Below are positions 1-9,594 of a stretch of DNA of 64,000 bases, one piece after another. Where the stretch lies: the NCBI RefSeq assembly GCF_021440085.1, contig NZ_JAKCPW010000001.1, positions 1,364,001 through 1,428,000 on the forward strand. Direction: 5' to 3'. A program made the translations under genes and the position numbers. How positions within the stretch are numbered: position 1 is the first letter of the stretch; each line of letters opens with the position of its first letter. Below the pieces are notes generated by a model. It had not been told where the DNA came from. It made no database searches and worked only from the letters and a program-made list of their open reading frames with translations. The stretch is from Dyadobacter sp. CY261. Lineage in GTDB: Bacteria > Bacteroidota > Bacteroidia > Cytophagales > Spirosomataceae.

Positions 1-1120
1 GCAGTACATCCGCATAGCGTAGTACCGGCCAATTGGTATTGGTCCGGTTCACGATCGTGTGCGCGTAATTGTATTTGAATACATAAGGCACCGGATAAAC
101 TTTCCCATCAAGCGTGAAATCAGGTTTCAACGAAATGTCTTTTCGCAAATCACCCTTTTCATACGTGGCCATAATATCATTGGTCGGAACGTTCCGGCCG
201 CCGTTCGTGCCTGCTGCATAGCCTGTTACGGCCCCTTTGGAAACCCGTGGGGCGAATACGTATTCAAAATTGCTCCATTCACCAAGATCATTATCACCCT
301 GGTATTGTATTTCAAAAATCGACTCCGGACCATTTTTCTTGCTCGGCGCAGGGTCAAAATTGTCCGCGTAGTTTGCATTCAATGCATAGCCGAGTGCCGT
401 TACCTGTTTCAATGTGGTCACGGCGTCAGCATACTTTTTCTGGGTGAGATACGATTTGCCAAGCAAGCTCAGTGCGGCACCCTTTGTAGCCCGGCCCTTG
501 TCTGCGGCATTGGTATATTTGTCAGGCAATGCAGCTGCGGCTTCTTTCAGATCCTTTTCTATCTGCGCCCAAACTTCGGCTTCGGTTGACCTTACCAGGT
601 CAAAAGCCGGATCCGGAACAGAAAGTGTGGATGTTACGATGATAACACCGCCAAAGTACTGCACCAGATTGAAATACATATATGCCCGCAGGAATTTAAG
701 CTGCGCCTCTATTTCTTTTCTGCCTGTTTCGCTCATTTCTGCATCGACCATTTTTTCCAGCGTTAGGTTGCAGTTGTACAGCACGGAGTAATAGCCATTC
801 CACAAGTTGGCGATTTCGCCATTGCCGGAGTTGACCGTCCCGTATTCAAATGCCTCCCAACTTCCGGCGCCACCGCGGTCGGCCGGATTAAGGTCTACCG
901 TGGTATTGTCTGTCTGGAACTCTCCAAACAGGTAAGCTGTGTTAGTGAGGCTTTGCACGCCACCATACACGCCATTCAATGCCTGTTTTACCTGTTCTTC
1001 ATTTTTGTAAAACAAATTCACCCCAACCTTCGTCGGATCCGACTGGTTGAGGAAGTCTTCGCTGCACGAAGACATAAGCGTTCCCAGGAGAATCATCCCG
1101 GCTGCTGTTATTCTTTTCAT
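1..1120 (-). CDS. SusD/RagB-family outer-membrane lipoprotein, C-terminus cut off by window edge
   Basis: Surface lipoprotein that would form the lid and glycan/nutrient-binding partner of the SusC channel encoded just upstream. I translated it from the start codon at 1118-1120: it opens MKRITAAGMILLGTLMSSCSED, a signal peptide with a lipobox cysteine at residue 19, followed by the usual SusD start (FLNQSDPTKV) and helical TPR-like stretches such as LKFLRAYMYFNLVQYFGG. About 373 codons are inside the window and the stop lies beyond base 1. It starts 11 bases after the SusC stop, so the two are almost surely one transcript. The substrate cannot be read from the sequence, and no glycosidase or sigma/anti-sigma gene sits beside it in the visible part. 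Confidence 0.93.
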   Translation of the reverse strand, partial: MKRITAAGMILLGTLMSSCSEDFLNQSDPTKVGVNLFYKNEEQVKQALNGVYGGVQSLTNTAYLFGEFQTDNTTVDLNPADRGGAGSWEAFEYGTVNSGNGEIANLWNGYYSVLYNCNLTLEKMVDAEMSETGRKEIEAQLKFLRAYMYFNLVQYFGGVIIVTSTLSVPDPAFDLVRSTEAEVWAQIEKDLKEAAAALPDKYTNAADKGRATKGAALSLLGKSYLTQKKYADAVTTLKQVTALGYALNANYADNFDPAPSKKNGPESIFEIQYQGDNDLGEWSNFEYVFAPRVSKGAVTGYAAGTNGGRNVPTNDIMATYEKGDLRKDISLKPDFTLDGKVYPVPYVFKYNYAHTIVNRTNTNWPVLRYADVL

Positions 1121-1131
1121 CTTAATGCGAT

Positions 1132-4100
1132 TTAGAAGTTGATCTTGATGCCAGCTGAATACGTTCTCGGCACAGGGTATGACTCGTCATCGTTGTTGAG
1201 TTCCGTGCCACCCCTTACGCCGGCATCCGGGTTGTTTCCGGGATACTTGGTGATAATCAGCAGGTTTGCCGCGTTAATGAATATCCTTGCATCGGAAAGT
1301 ACCCCCTTTACTTTGGGTAAGGTATAGCCGATTGTGACATTTTTGAGCCAGGTATGCGTGCCGTCGTAAACGTAACGGTCGCTGCTCTCGCGTGACCATT
1401 TGAAATAGTCGGTCCCGCCCTGCGAATGCTTATCGTCTGGATTTGGGCCTGGATTTTGAGGTGAACGCCAACGGTCTTTTGCTTTTTCAAGCACGTTGAA
1501 TACGCCATCCATGTTCATCGTCGAGGCCTCGATATTCCGGTAAACATCAAACTTATAAGCGCCCATCAGCAATACATTGAAATCGAACCGCTTGTAATCG
1601 CCACCTACTGTCCACGCCCAGTTGAATTTGGGGTTTGGATTACCAATTTCGGTCATATCCTTCGTGTCGTAAGACACAATACCATCCGGACCGCCATCTG
1701 CTGCTCCGTGCAAGTCGGCAAACTTCATCGCACCGGGAACTGCCCCTTCTTGTAACGGTGATTCGTTGATCTCCTGCTGGGTGTTGAATATGCCAATTTT
1801 CTTGTAACCGAAGATCATACCAATGGGACGTCCAACCTGCTGGATATTGTAACCGCCGTATTGACTTCCATATAAAAGGAAGTCGTTCTGTCCGCGGATT
1901 GCCAATACCTTGTTCCTGTTGAAAGTAATGTTCGCGTTAGTACGAAGATTGACCTGCCCAATTCTCATGCGGTAGTTGACAGCCAGCTCGATCCCCTGGT
2001 TCTGAACCTTGCCCAAATTCTTTAACGTAGACGTAAAACCAGAAACGGCGGGAATGCTGTACGGCAGTAACATGTCGTCGGTGATTTTCTTATAATATTC
2101 AAATGTGAAAACCAGCCTGTTATCGAATGTCGATAGGTCGAAACCTATGTCGGTCTGCTTTGATTTCTCCCAGGTAAGTTCAGGATTGGCGAAACGGGTT
2201 ACCGTCTTGCCCGAAGCCAATGTGTTGTTAAATATGTAATTGTTCAACCCAAGGAATGGTAAACTGGCGTAGTTGCCATCGTCGCCCGCATTTTGTCCTA
2301 TACCAAAATTATTGTTGGCGCTTACCTGATAGCTGTTGTTGCCGGTCATGCCCCAGCTGGCCCGCAGTTTCAGGTCGTTGAGCCACGCGGCTTTCGGCAT
2401 GAACTGTTCTTCGGAAAGGCGCCAGCCTATGGATGCCGCAGGGAAATTGCCAAACTGGTGTCCTTCGCTAAACCGTGAACTTCCCTCGCGGCGGAAGGTG
2501 GCCGAAAGCAGGTATTTGTCTTTGAATGAATAGTTGAACCTCGCCAGATAGGCGATCATTGTCCATTTCCGCTCAATGGAGTTAGACGAGCGGATCGAGC
2601 CGTTGCCGAGATAGGGCGTCAGATCGTCGGGAAATGTATTGGCCGAACCGTAGAGCCCTTTTACCACTTCCTGCTGTGCTGTGTACCCTAGCATGGCGTC
2701 GAGGTGATGGTTTTCTCCGATATTCAGGTTATAGGTGAGCAACTGGTCGGCAGCATAGTTCCGCAACTCCTCCGAATCGTCGCGCTCCGTGGCAAGCCGC
2801 GGCGGGGCGCCATTAGCAAGCGTTGCAATGGCGTTCCCGATCGTTGAGGGAACATATTCCTTATAGGTGTTATAATTGATTTTCGCATTTACCGATGAAC
2901 GGAATTTCAGGCCCGGCAAAATCGTAAGCTCGATATAACCATTGGCCAGTACATCGGCGATGTTGCGGTTGCGGCTCACATTTTTGAGTACATATAAAGG
3001 ATTTGGAAAACCAAAAATATCACCAACACCGAGATGATAGGGAATCAGTTCGCCCTTCTCGTCGTATGCAGGCCGCCGAGGATCGCTGATCAGCGCAAGG
3101 CCGACCAAAGCGCTGCGGCCGTCGGTACTCGCCAGGCTGGATTTAGAGTAGCTTCCGGCCACATTTACACCCATCGAGATGTACTTGTTGACCTCCCCGA
3201 AAAGGTTGGTCCGAACGGATGCCCTGTCGTAACCGGTGTACTGCAATGCGCCGTCTTCCTTATAATAACCCAACGAAACCACCGACTTGATCGGTCCTTT
3301 TCCGGACGATAATGTTAAGTTGGCGTCCTTGTAAGGCGCATTGTTGTTCAAGATCAGATCAAACCAGTTTGTGGAGTACTTCGTGTCTGCCGGATTACGA
3401 AAGTCGATGGGGATCTGTTCCTCGGTCGGTTGAACATTGTTTTTCAGCACGTAGCGGCCAATGTAAACCTCCCGAAGGAATTGTGCGAAGTCAGGCCCGT
3501 TCAATACCTTGGTCTTTCTCGATTCCGGCACGTTCTGAATACCATAATCGAAAGAAACGCTGAGATTTGTTTTACCTTCCTTTGCAGATTTTGTTGTGAT
3601 CAGAACCACCCCATTGGAACCACGCGCTCCATATATAGCTGTCGAGGCGGCGTCTTTCAATATGGAAATGGTCTCGATGTCATTAGGGTTGAGATTTTGA
3701 CCGACCGAAATACCCACTGGAAAGCCGTCAATTACATACAATGGATCACTGCCAGCCCCCAATGAACTGATACCCCTGACTTTTACTTCAAACTGCTGGC
3801 CTGGCGTACCACTTTTTTGTTTGATAATAACCCCGGGTGCTTGGCCCTGGATCATCCGTGTCACGTTTGATTTAGGAACCTCCCCGATATCTTCCATACT
3901 GATCACGGATACCGCAGATGTAATGTCGCGCTTGCGTTGGGTACCATAACCCACCACGACTACTTCTTCCAATGCTTTGTTGTCCACAGCTAATTGAACG
4001 TCCAGCGACGTCTGATTTCCCACTGTAATCTCTTTTGGTACGTACCCGACGAAAGAGAAAACTAAAACCGGGCTGCCTGTTTCCGGTAAATTAATCGAGT

Positions 4101-4413
4101 AACGGCCATCGGCATCGCTGACAGTTCCGGTACTGGAACCTTTCACGACCACGCTGACACCCGGGAGGCCGGTGCCGTTTTCGTCGGAAACTTTCCCGGC
4201 AAGTGGCCGGTCGACGGTAGCAGAAATGTGAGTTTCTGTTGTGGCAATGGCAGCCTTGGTCTGATAGGACCCGGCGAGCGCTACACCCATTAACACCTGG
4301 CTAAGCATCAATTTGCGGAACGATCGCAGGCTGGTGTCAAATCTTAATTGTCGAGGTTGATTCATACATTTAGGATTGGAATAGTTAATAAATGGATCTG
4401 TGTAATGCTTCAT
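1132..4413 (-). CDS. SusC/RagA-family TonB-linked outer-membrane receptor
   Basis: Large TonB-dependent beta-barrel (1093 aa) importing an oligomer or peptide with the SusD lipoprotein downstream. In order: a long N-terminal leader with hydrophobic signal around residues 35-55; a carboxypeptidase-D-like beta-sandwich (about 70-145, GKVSDENGTGLPGVSVVVKG); a TonB-box/plug start (EEVVVVGYGTQRKRDITSAV); the plug motif PLYVIDGFPVG and the SusC signature DAASTAIYGARGSNGVVLITTK; then the barrel to a C-terminal aromatic-rich strand ending GIKINF. Length is normal for the family. An internal ATG at residue 17 (MNQPRQLRF) is an alternative start nearer the signal peptide. It is the first gene of a SusCD pair; substrate unknown. 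Confidence 0.96.
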   Translation of the reverse strand: MKHYTDPFINYSNPKCMNQPRQLRFDTSLRSFRKLMLSQVLMGVALAGSYQTKAAIATTETHISATVDRPLAGKVSDENGTGLPGVSVVVKGSSTGTVSDADGRYSINLPETGSPVLVFSFVGYVPKEITVGNQTSLDVQLAVDNKALEEVVVVGYGTQRKRDITSAVSVISMEDIGEVPKSNVTRMIQGQAPGVIIKQKSGTPGQQFEVKVRGISSLGAGSDPLYVIDGFPVGISVGQNLNPNDIETISILKDAASTAIYGARGSNGVVLITTKSAKEGKTNLSVSFDYGIQNVPESRKTKVLNGPDFAQFLREVYIGRYVLKNNVQPTEEQIPIDFRNPADTKYSTNWFDLILNNNAPYKDANLTLSSGKGPIKSVVSLGYYKEDGALQYTGYDRASVRTNLFGEVNKYISMGVNVAGSYSKSSLASTDGRSALVGLALISDPRRPAYDEKGELIPYHLGVGDIFGFPNPLYVLKNVSRNRNIADVLANGYIELTILPGLKFRSSVNAKINYNTYKEYVPSTIGNAIATLANGAPPRLATERDDSEELRNYAADQLLTYNLNIGENHHLDAMLGYTAQQEVVKGLYGSANTFPDDLTPYLGNGSIRSSNSIERKWTMIAYLARFNYSFKDKYLLSATFRREGSSRFSEGHQFGNFPAASIGWRLSEEQFMPKAAWLNDLKLRASWGMTGNNSYQVSANNNFGIGQNAGDDGNYASLPFLGLNNYIFNNTLASGKTVTRFANPELTWEKSKQTDIGFDLSTFDNRLVFTFEYYKKITDDMLLPYSIPAVSGFTSTLKNLGKVQNQGIELAVNYRMRIGQVNLRTNANITFNRNKVLAIRGQNDFLLYGSQYGGYNIQQVGRPIGMIFGYKKIGIFNTQQEINESPLQEGAVPGAMKFADLHGAADGGPDGIVSYDTKDMTEIGNPNPKFNWAWTVGGDYKRFDFNVLLMGAYKFDVYRNIEASTMNMDGVFNVLEKAKDRWRSPQNPGPNPDDKHSQGGTDYFKWSRESSDRYVYDGTHTWLKNVTIGYTLPKVKGVLSDARIFINAANLLIITKYPGNNPDAGVRGGTELNNDDESYPVPRTYSAGIKINF

Positions 4414-4778
4414 ACTTTTGTTTCTTCATAGGCGCATAGCTTGGCGGAACATACAGGAAAGAAGCCCCGGGGAAAAAGCCCGGAGGGAATAGTAAAATTC
4501 AAATAAATTAGAGGAGGAGGAAGTTGCTGGTATTGAAGTACCTATCACGAATCATACTTGATATATACAATTAATGATTCGAATTGTATTATTTTGCAAT
4601 AGTATTGGTATTTGAATTCCATACTATCCTGTGCTGTCCGGTAATTCGGGAAAATTGTATGCTGGACACAATTAATTTAAATATTGCTTCACACGGCGAA
4701 ATTAATGAGTTCTTAATCTCATGATATACTGTTAATTGACTATTTTAGAGCGTCGGCCTTAACCCAATCACTCACTGC
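4414..4778. other. Intergenic region between divergent susC and CHU_C genes
   Basis: This 365-base stretch separates two divergent genes and so must hold both promoters. It is AT-rich from about 4540. I see no perfect TTG-N19-TAnnTTTG promoter on either strand. Near the susC start there is a GC-rich hairpin (CCGGG at 4467-4471, CCCGG at 4479-4483) that would lie in the susC leader RNA. No open reading frame is convincing here. Confidence 0.5.
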
Positions 4779-6689
4779 ATGCTGAAAGATCTACGGTTCC
4801 GATTTCTTCTTTTTTCGCTGTTAATCTGGTTTACACCGTTAACTTACGCTAATCATATCGTTGGTGGCGAGCTGCAAATGAAGCCTGGCGGATTAACCGG
4901 CCAGTTTGAAATATCCTTGATCCAGTTCTGGGATCAAAACAATCTTATCATCCCCACCCCGACAGTAGCCGGCAATCGCGATACACAGGCGACCTTGTAT
5001 ATTTATCAGAAAAGCAACAATAGTTACAAGGCTTCCGTAACACTCAAATACCTCAGTACGGATGAGATTACGTATCAAAACCGCGCCTGCGCGAGTAGCA
5101 GGTCGTTGAAGACAGTTATTGGTTATTATAAGGGAAACATATATTTGGACCCTTCGGAATACAATGACCCCGCGGGTTACTTCATTGTTTGGGAGCGTTG
5201 TTGCCGTAACGACGATATCAATAATATAGAAGATCCGGGTGATAACGGAATGGTATTTTACCTGGAATTCCCTCCCCTTTCGCTGATCGATTCATCCCCC
5301 GAATTTGTAGCTCCCAATGGCCAATACATTTGCGCTAACAGGCCTTTTTCGATGAATATGAGTGCCACAGATGCCGACCGAGACGAGCTTCGTTACTCCC
5401 TGGTAACGCCCATGCGAGGAAATACAAACCCGAACCAGGCAACAGGAACCCAGTCGCCCAAAAGCTCCTATCCGTTGGTGTCCTGGGTAAGTGGTGTGAG
5501 TTTATCCAATGTGATTCCGGGAAGCAGCCCGCTTCGGATCAGCGCATCTGGTATTCTGACTTTGAATACCAATGTGTTGGGCCTGTATGTATTTACGGTA
5601 CAATGTGAAGAGTTTCGGAATGGCAAGCGGATCGGCGTGGTTCGCAGGGATTTTCAGTTGCTCGTGATTGATTGTAATGACGATCAGCCCGAGCCGCCGG
5701 TGATTAAACAAGATGGCCAGCAAATATCGGAAGTTAGTTTCTGTCCCGAATCGTTGGTGGAGCTAACCACCGATAGTTCTACCGACTGGTCATATCAATG
5801 GCAATTGAACGGGCTCAATATCCCCGGCGCGACTGGCGCCAGCGTTACAGTAAAGGACTCGGGGAATTACACGGTAATCAAAAGCTACACCAAAAAGTGC
5901 TCGCGTGATACGACGTCGTCGGTTGTCCACGCTACCTATACAGAGCCTGAGATGGCTGTTATATCTTCCAATAAATCAGTGCTTTGTGTAAACGATTCGA
6001 TAGTTCTGCTGGCAAATGGCGGAGCTGCTGATGTGCAGCAAAAGCTAACCTGGCGGAATGGCTCCATAGAGCTGGAGGAAAAAGGGGCCAGCCTTACGGT
6101 GCGGGAGACGGGTATATATATATTAGAAGTCGATGACGAATTGCCCGGTTGTGCCGGGAAAGATACTATGGAAATTAGCCGTGAAGAGTTTTCCGTTACG
6201 CTGCCCGAAAAGAAAGGAATCCCCGAGGGAGGTAAGGATTCAGTCAGCCCCTTCCTAACGCCGGACTTGCCTTCTTACTCCTTTGCTTGGTCTCCGCCGG
6301 ACGGTATTTTGTCGGGGACTGATGAGAAGGTTGCGCTGATTTCCCCAGTCCAACCTAAGCAGTTATATAATCTTAGGGTGACTTCGTTAAATGGATGCGT
6401 AGCCGAGGACAGCGTTTTAGTTTATCTTGTAAAACGCATGTATATCCCAACTTCCTTTACGCCAAACAGTGACGGTCATAATGATACGTTTGAGATTTTC
6501 AACGCCAGTGATCAAATCGAGCAAATACGTATTTATAATCGCTGGGGCGAACTCATCTTTCAATCCACAGGTTACTCCCAGCCTTGGGACGGCACTTATC
6601 AGAACTCGCCTGTGTCCGCGGGTAGTTATCCCTACGTGATCAAGACTGCTGGACACGAAATCACAGGTACTGTGCTCCTTTTGAAGTAA
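4779..6689 (+). CDS. Large secreted protein with CHU_C / T9SS type B C-terminal sorting domain
   Basis: A 636-aa exported protein, probably anchored on the surface or released by the type IX secretion system. Residues 1-25 are a signal peptide ending LTYANHIVGG. The middle is beta-rich, including an Ig-like section around 300-370 (WSYQWQLNGLNIPGATG) and paired cysteines. The last 85 residues are a typical gliding-motility-associated / CHU_C domain: IPTSFTPNSDGHNDTFEIF, IRIYNRWGELIFQS, WDGTYQ. The N-terminal third is clearly related to the gene at 42921 (both have HIVGG after the signal peptide, YFIVWERCCRN / YYMVWDRCCRN and FYLEFPPL). Adhesin-like role is inference; no enzyme motif is visible. 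Confidence 0.9.
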   Translation: MLKDLRFRFLLFSLLIWFTPLTYANHIVGGELQMKPGGLTGQFEISLIQFWDQNNLIIPTPTVAGNRDTQATLYIYQKSNNSYKASVTLKYLSTDEITYQNRACASSRSLKTVIGYYKGNIYLDPSEYNDPAGYFIVWERCCRNDDINNIEDPGDNGMVFYLEFPPLSLIDSSPEFVAPNGQYICANRPFSMNMSATDADRDELRYSLVTPMRGNTNPNQATGTQSPKSSYPLVSWVSGVSLSNVIPGSSPLRISASGILTLNTNVLGLYVFTVQCEEFRNGKRIGVVRRDFQLLVIDCNDDQPEPPVIKQDGQQISEVSFCPESLVELTTDSSTDWSYQWQLNGLNIPGATGASVTVKDSGNYTVIKSYTKKCSRDTTSSVVHATYTEPEMAVISSNKSVLCVNDSIVLLANGGAADVQQKLTWRNGSIELEEKGASLTVRETGIYILEVDDELPGCAGKDTMEISREEFSVTLPEKKGIPEGGKDSVSPFLTPDLPSYSFAWSPPDGILSGTDEKVALISPVQPKQLYNLRVTSLNGCVAEDSVLVYLVKRMYIPTSFTPNSDGHNDTFEIFNASDQIEQIRIYNRWGELIFQSTGYSQPWDGTYQNSPVSAGSYPYVIKTAGHEITGTVLLLK

Positions 6690-6724
6690 ACTGCTAGGAT
6701 TTTTAATCTCTGTCCCGCTGTTTG

Positions 6725-7102
6725 TCACCCTTGTTTAAATTCCTGAAAAGTGCCATCTGAATAAAAAATAAGCACTTTTTCGATCTTCTTTTCAGGTAAA
6801 GCCGGCAATCTCTCTTTGACGACACTTGGCTGCGCGGCCTGTGGAGCGGCAAAAACCCTTTTACGCGATTCTAACGGCGGTTGATTTTGTATTTCTGGCA
6901 ATGGTTCTTCGTCCAGAATCCATGTTAGTCCCAATTCGGGATAGCGCTTAATGATTTTTTGTACCATATCCAGACTGGGCTTGTTCCTCCCGGCCAATAT
7001 ATGCGACATGCTCGACCGCTGTATCCCGATTTCATCTGCAAAAAGCGACGGCGTGGTATTTTTGTCAATCAGTATCTGTTTAATTTTATCTGTTAAATCC
7101 AT
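6725..7102 (-). CDS. XRE-family helix-turn-helix regulator
   Basis: A 125-aa cytosolic DNA-binding protein. Residues 4-60 are a Cro/C1-type HTH (KIKQILIDKNTTPSLFADEI, then SSMSHILAGRNKPSLDMVQK, KRYPELGLTWIL). The rest is a proline-rich linker and a short basic tail ending in a beta-strand-like VLIFYSDGTFQEF. This architecture, HTH plus short tail, is common as a stand-alone regulator in Cytophagales. It converges on the CHU_C gene (35 bases between stops) and has a perfect Bacteroidota promoter immediately upstream, inside an array of AAATGTAAA words that may be its own operators. Its targets are unknown. No toxin gene is adjacent, so I do not call it an antitoxin. Confidence 0.9.
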   Translation of the reverse strand: MDLTDKIKQILIDKNTTPSLFADEIGIQRSSMSHILAGRNKPSLDMVQKIIKRYPELGLTWILDEEPLPEIQNQPPLESRKRVFAAPQAAQPSVVKERLPALPEKKIEKVLIFYSDGTFQEFKQG

Positions 7103-7123
7103 CTTGGTTTATATTTATAAATA

Positions 7124-7153
7124 CAAATGTAAATCACTAACCATGAAGAGCAA
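7124..7153 (-). promoter_or_regulatory. Bacteroidota-type promoter of the XRE gene
   Basis: Read on the minus strand this is TTG, 19 bases, then TACATTTG, a perfect match to the Bacteroidota consensus TTG-N19-TAnnTTTG. The -7 element ends 22 bases before the XRE start codon, giving a leader of roughly 15 bases. Similar AAATGTAAA words overlap it. Confidence 0.75.
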
Positions 7154-7246
7154 AATAACTAGATATAAAAATGTAAACTTAAAATTTACAAAAATATATT
7201 ATTGTAAATTAAGCAGCAATTCAGGGCTTGTTATAAATGTAAACTT
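7125..7246. repeat. AAATGTAAA direct repeats, candidate XRE operators
   Basis: The word AAATGTAAA occurs at 7125-7133, 7169-7177 and 7235-7243; the last two extend to the 12-mer AAATGTAAACTT. An inverted pair TTTACAA (7185-7191) / TTGTAAA (7202-7208) lies between. The first copy overlaps the -7 element of the XRE promoter, which fits autorepression. Operator function is inference. Confidence 0.5.
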
Positions 7247-7254
7247 CTGATTTG

Positions 7255-7293
7255 GGCAAAAAATAAGTGCGATATGAACCTTCATACCGCACT
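7255..7293 (-). terminator. Intrinsic terminator after dapD
   Basis: On the minus strand a stem AGTGCGGTATGAA / TTCATATCGCACT (7266-7293, one G-T pair) is followed by TATTTTTTG. It begins 33 bases after the dapD stop. Confidence 0.85.
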
Positions 7294-7325
7294 CTGATTG
7301 TGCTATTTGTGGAATTTCCTGACAA

Positions 7326-8141
7326 CTACACGGCTACGCTATTGTCGCGCAGTGCATCATTCAGGGATGTTTTCAAATCCGTACTTGGTTTTCTCTTACC
7401 GATGATCAAGGCACAAGGCACATGGTAAGTGCCAGCCGCGAACTCCTTAGGCAATGTTCCGGGAATTACAACGGAATCTTCGGGGACATATCCTTTATAT
7501 TCAACGGGCTCGCTACCGGTTACGTCGATGATCTTAGAGCTGCCGGTGATGGTTACACCAGCGCCCAAAACAGCTCTTTTACCTATACGCGCCCCTTCTA
7601 CGACAATGCAACGTGAGCCAATAAAAGCGCCATCTTCAATAATAACCGGTGCCGCCTGAACTGGTTCGAGTACCCCTCCTATTCCTACTCCACCGCTAAG
7701 GTGAACGTTCTTTCCAATTTGTGCACAGCTTCCGACCGTTGCCCAGGTATCAACCATTGTACCTTCATCTATATATGCACCGATATTTACATAAGAAGGC
7801 ATTAGTACAACGCCTTTGGAAATGTAAGCTCCATACCTGGCTACTGCCGGCGGAACTACGCGTACGCCTAACTGTTCGTAACCGCTTTTTAGTTTCATTT
7901 TGTCATGGTATTCAAAAATCCCGACTTCGCTAATGTGCATTTGCTGGATTGGGAAATAGAGGATGATGGCTTTTTTTAGTGCTTCGTTAACTATCCAGCC
8001 GCCATTAGCATTTGGCTCGGCTACTCGCAGCCTCCCCTTGTCTACCTCCTCGATTATATCACGAATAAAGCTTTTCGTAGACTCTTCTTTCAATAGCTCC
8101 CGATTAGTCCAGTAACTCTCAATTTGTTCAGTAAAATTCAT
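7326..8141 (-). CDS. dapD: 2,3,4,5-tetrahydropyridine-2,6-dicarboxylate N-succinyltransferase
   Basis: Cytosolic enzyme of the succinylase branch of lysine/diaminopimelate synthesis; it transfers succinyl from succinyl-CoA to tetrahydrodipicolinate. At 271 aa it matches the usual length. The N-terminal helical part (WIVNEALKKAIILYF) is followed by a left-handed beta-helix of hexapeptide repeats from about residue 105 (MPSYVNIGAYIDEGTMVDTW, GSCAQIGKNVHLSGGVGIGG, IGSRCIVVEGARIGKRAVLG). It stands alone, with its own intrinsic terminator at 7255-7293. The upstream 381 bases are AT-rich and shared with the divergent gapA. Confidence 0.97.
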   Translation of the reverse strand: MNFTEQIESYWTNRELLKEESTKSFIRDIIEEVDKGRLRVAEPNANGGWIVNEALKKAIILYFPIQQMHISEVGIFEYHDKMKLKSGYEQLGVRVVPPAVARYGAYISKGVVLMPSYVNIGAYIDEGTMVDTWATVGSCAQIGKNVHLSGGVGIGGVLEPVQAAPVIIEDGAFIGSRCIVVEGARIGKRAVLGAGVTITGSSKIIDVTGSEPVEYKGYVPEDSVVIPGTLPKEFAAGTYHVPCALIIGKRKPSTDLKTSLNDALRDNSVAV

Positions 8142-8522
8142 GTTAAAGTATAGAATTAATAAAAAATATTTAAACCTATGTTTTACAGCTAGTTACGTTA
8201 TACAAAAGAAATATATTCTTAAACCTAGTATACACCTGATAGCATAACAGAAGACTTATTACAATAATAGAACATTATTATATTCCATCAAAATCAGAGT
8301 GCAGGTGAACCACGTGTCAATACAAAGCAACTACTTATTGCTACTATTTTAATTAGCAAATTTCAAAACCGATCTACTAATAAATTTAGCAATCCAACGA
8401 CTATTTACTAATTAAATTAGTTGAAACTATTTTAATGCTTGTAAGTTTATATTTCCCGCAATACTTTTCATCGGCGTACATTTTTATTAATATTGCGGCT
8501 GAAATAACCAATCTACCTCGAT
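8142..8522. other. AT-rich divergent promoter region between dapD and gapA
   Basis: No gene is visible in these 381 bases. It carries the gapA promoter (8439-8469) and, just upstream of it, the inverted repeat ACTAAT-TAA-ATTAGT at 8407-8421, a possible operator. I find no clear dapD promoter. Confidence 0.6.
8439..8469 (+). promoter_or_regulatory. Bacteroidota-type promoter of gapA
   Basis: TTG (8439-8441), 20 bases, then TACTTTTC (8462-8469), one mismatch from TAnnTTTG. The start codon is 53 bases downstream of the -7 element. Confidence 0.6.
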
Positions 8523-9533
8523 ATGTCAAAAGTTAAAGTCGCAATCAATGGATTTGGCCGCATCGGCCGCCTTGTTTACCGTCAGATCTACAATATGGAA
8601 GGCATCGACATCGTAGCCATCAATGATTTGACCAGTCCAAAAGTATTAGCACATCTTCTTAAATACGATACTGCGCAAGGACGTTTCGACGCCGATGTTA
8701 AGTCTACGGACAACTCGGTTGTGGTTAATGGTGAAAACATTGTGATCTATGCACAACGCGATCCAGCACAAATCCCATGGGCACAGCACGATGTTGATGT
8801 AGTTCTTGAATGCACAGGATTTTTCACCAGCGCAGAATCTGCAAGCGCACACATCAAGGCAGGTGCGAAAAAAGTAGTTATCTCTGCTCCTGCTACCGGT
8901 GACCTGAAAACAATCGTTTTCAACGTTAACCACAATATCCTTGATGGCTCAGAGACCATCATCAGTGGTGCTTCCTGTACAACCAACTGCCTTGCCCCAA
9001 TGGCACAGGTTCTGGAAGAGCAATTCGGTATCGTAAACGGCTTGATGACTACCATCCACGCCTACACCAACGACCAAAACACTCAAGATGCGCCACATCC
9101 AAAAGGTGATTTGAGAAGAGCAAGGGCTGCTGCTCAAAACATCGTTCCTAACAGCACAGGTGCTGCAAAAGCAATCGGCCTTGTATTGCCTTCCCTGAAA
9201 GGTAAATTGGACGGTTCTGCACAACGCGTGCCTACCCTGACAGGATCATTAACTGAGTTGACCGCCGTTTTGGGTCGCGAAACTACCATTGAAGAAGTTA
9301 ACGCTGCGATGAAAGCTGCCTCTAACGAAAGCTTCGGCTACACTGAAGACGAAATTGTAAGCAGCGATATCATCGGTATCAGCTATGGTTCATTATTTGA
9401 TGCTACACAGACGCGCGTTCAAAAGGTAGGTGATACTCAGCTAGTTAGAACTGTTTCATGGTACGACAACGAAATGTCATACGTTTCTCAGCTCGTAAGA
9501 ACTGTTTACTACTTCGCTAGTTTAATCAAGTAA
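8523..9533 (+). CDS. gapA: Type I glyceraldehyde-3-phosphate dehydrogenase
   Basis: Glycolytic/gluconeogenic enzyme oxidising and phosphorylating glyceraldehyde-3-phosphate with NAD+. The 336 residues match the family. The N-terminal Rossmann motif is [13 protein letters not shown]; the catalytic cysteine lies in [12 protein letters not shown] (about residue 152); the substrate-binding segment [20 protein letters not shown] and the C-terminal [13 protein letters not shown] are intact. It is monocistronic, with a promoter at 8439 and a strong terminator at 9552. Codon use looks highly biased and AT-ending words are few, as expected for an abundant protein. Confidence 0.98.
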   Translation: MSKVKVAINGFGRIGRLVYRQIYNMEGIDIVAINDLTSPKVLAHLLKYDTAQGRFDADVKSTDNSVVVNGENIVIYAQRDPAQIPWAQHDVDVVLECTGFFTSAESASAHIKAGAKKVVISAPATGDLKTIVFNVNHNILDGSETIISGASCTTNCLAPMAQVLEEQFGIVNGLMTTIHAYTNDQNTQDAPHPKGDLRRARAAAQNIVPNSTGAAKAIGLVLPSLKGKLDGSAQRVPTLTGSLTELTAVLGRETTIEEVNAAMKAASNESFGYTEDEIVSSDIIGISYGSLFDATQTRVQKVGDTQLVRTVSWYDNEMSYVSQLVRTVYYFASLIK

Positions 9534-9551
9534 TCAGATATTGCAATACTT

Positions 9552-9594
9552 AATAGCCCGTTTCGGTAATGGCCGGAACGGGCTATTACTTTTA
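9552..9594 (+). terminator. Terminator between convergent gapA and trmB
   Basis: Stem AATAGCCCGTTTCGG (9552-9566) pairs with CCGGAACGGGCTATT (9573-9587) with one wobble, followed by ACTTTTAC. It lies between the two stop codons and may serve both strands. Confidence 0.85.

Noticed and set aside
6725..7102. Antitoxin of a toxin-antitoxin pair
   Set aside because: No small toxin-like gene is adjacent; only the large secreted CHU_C gene is nearby, convergently.
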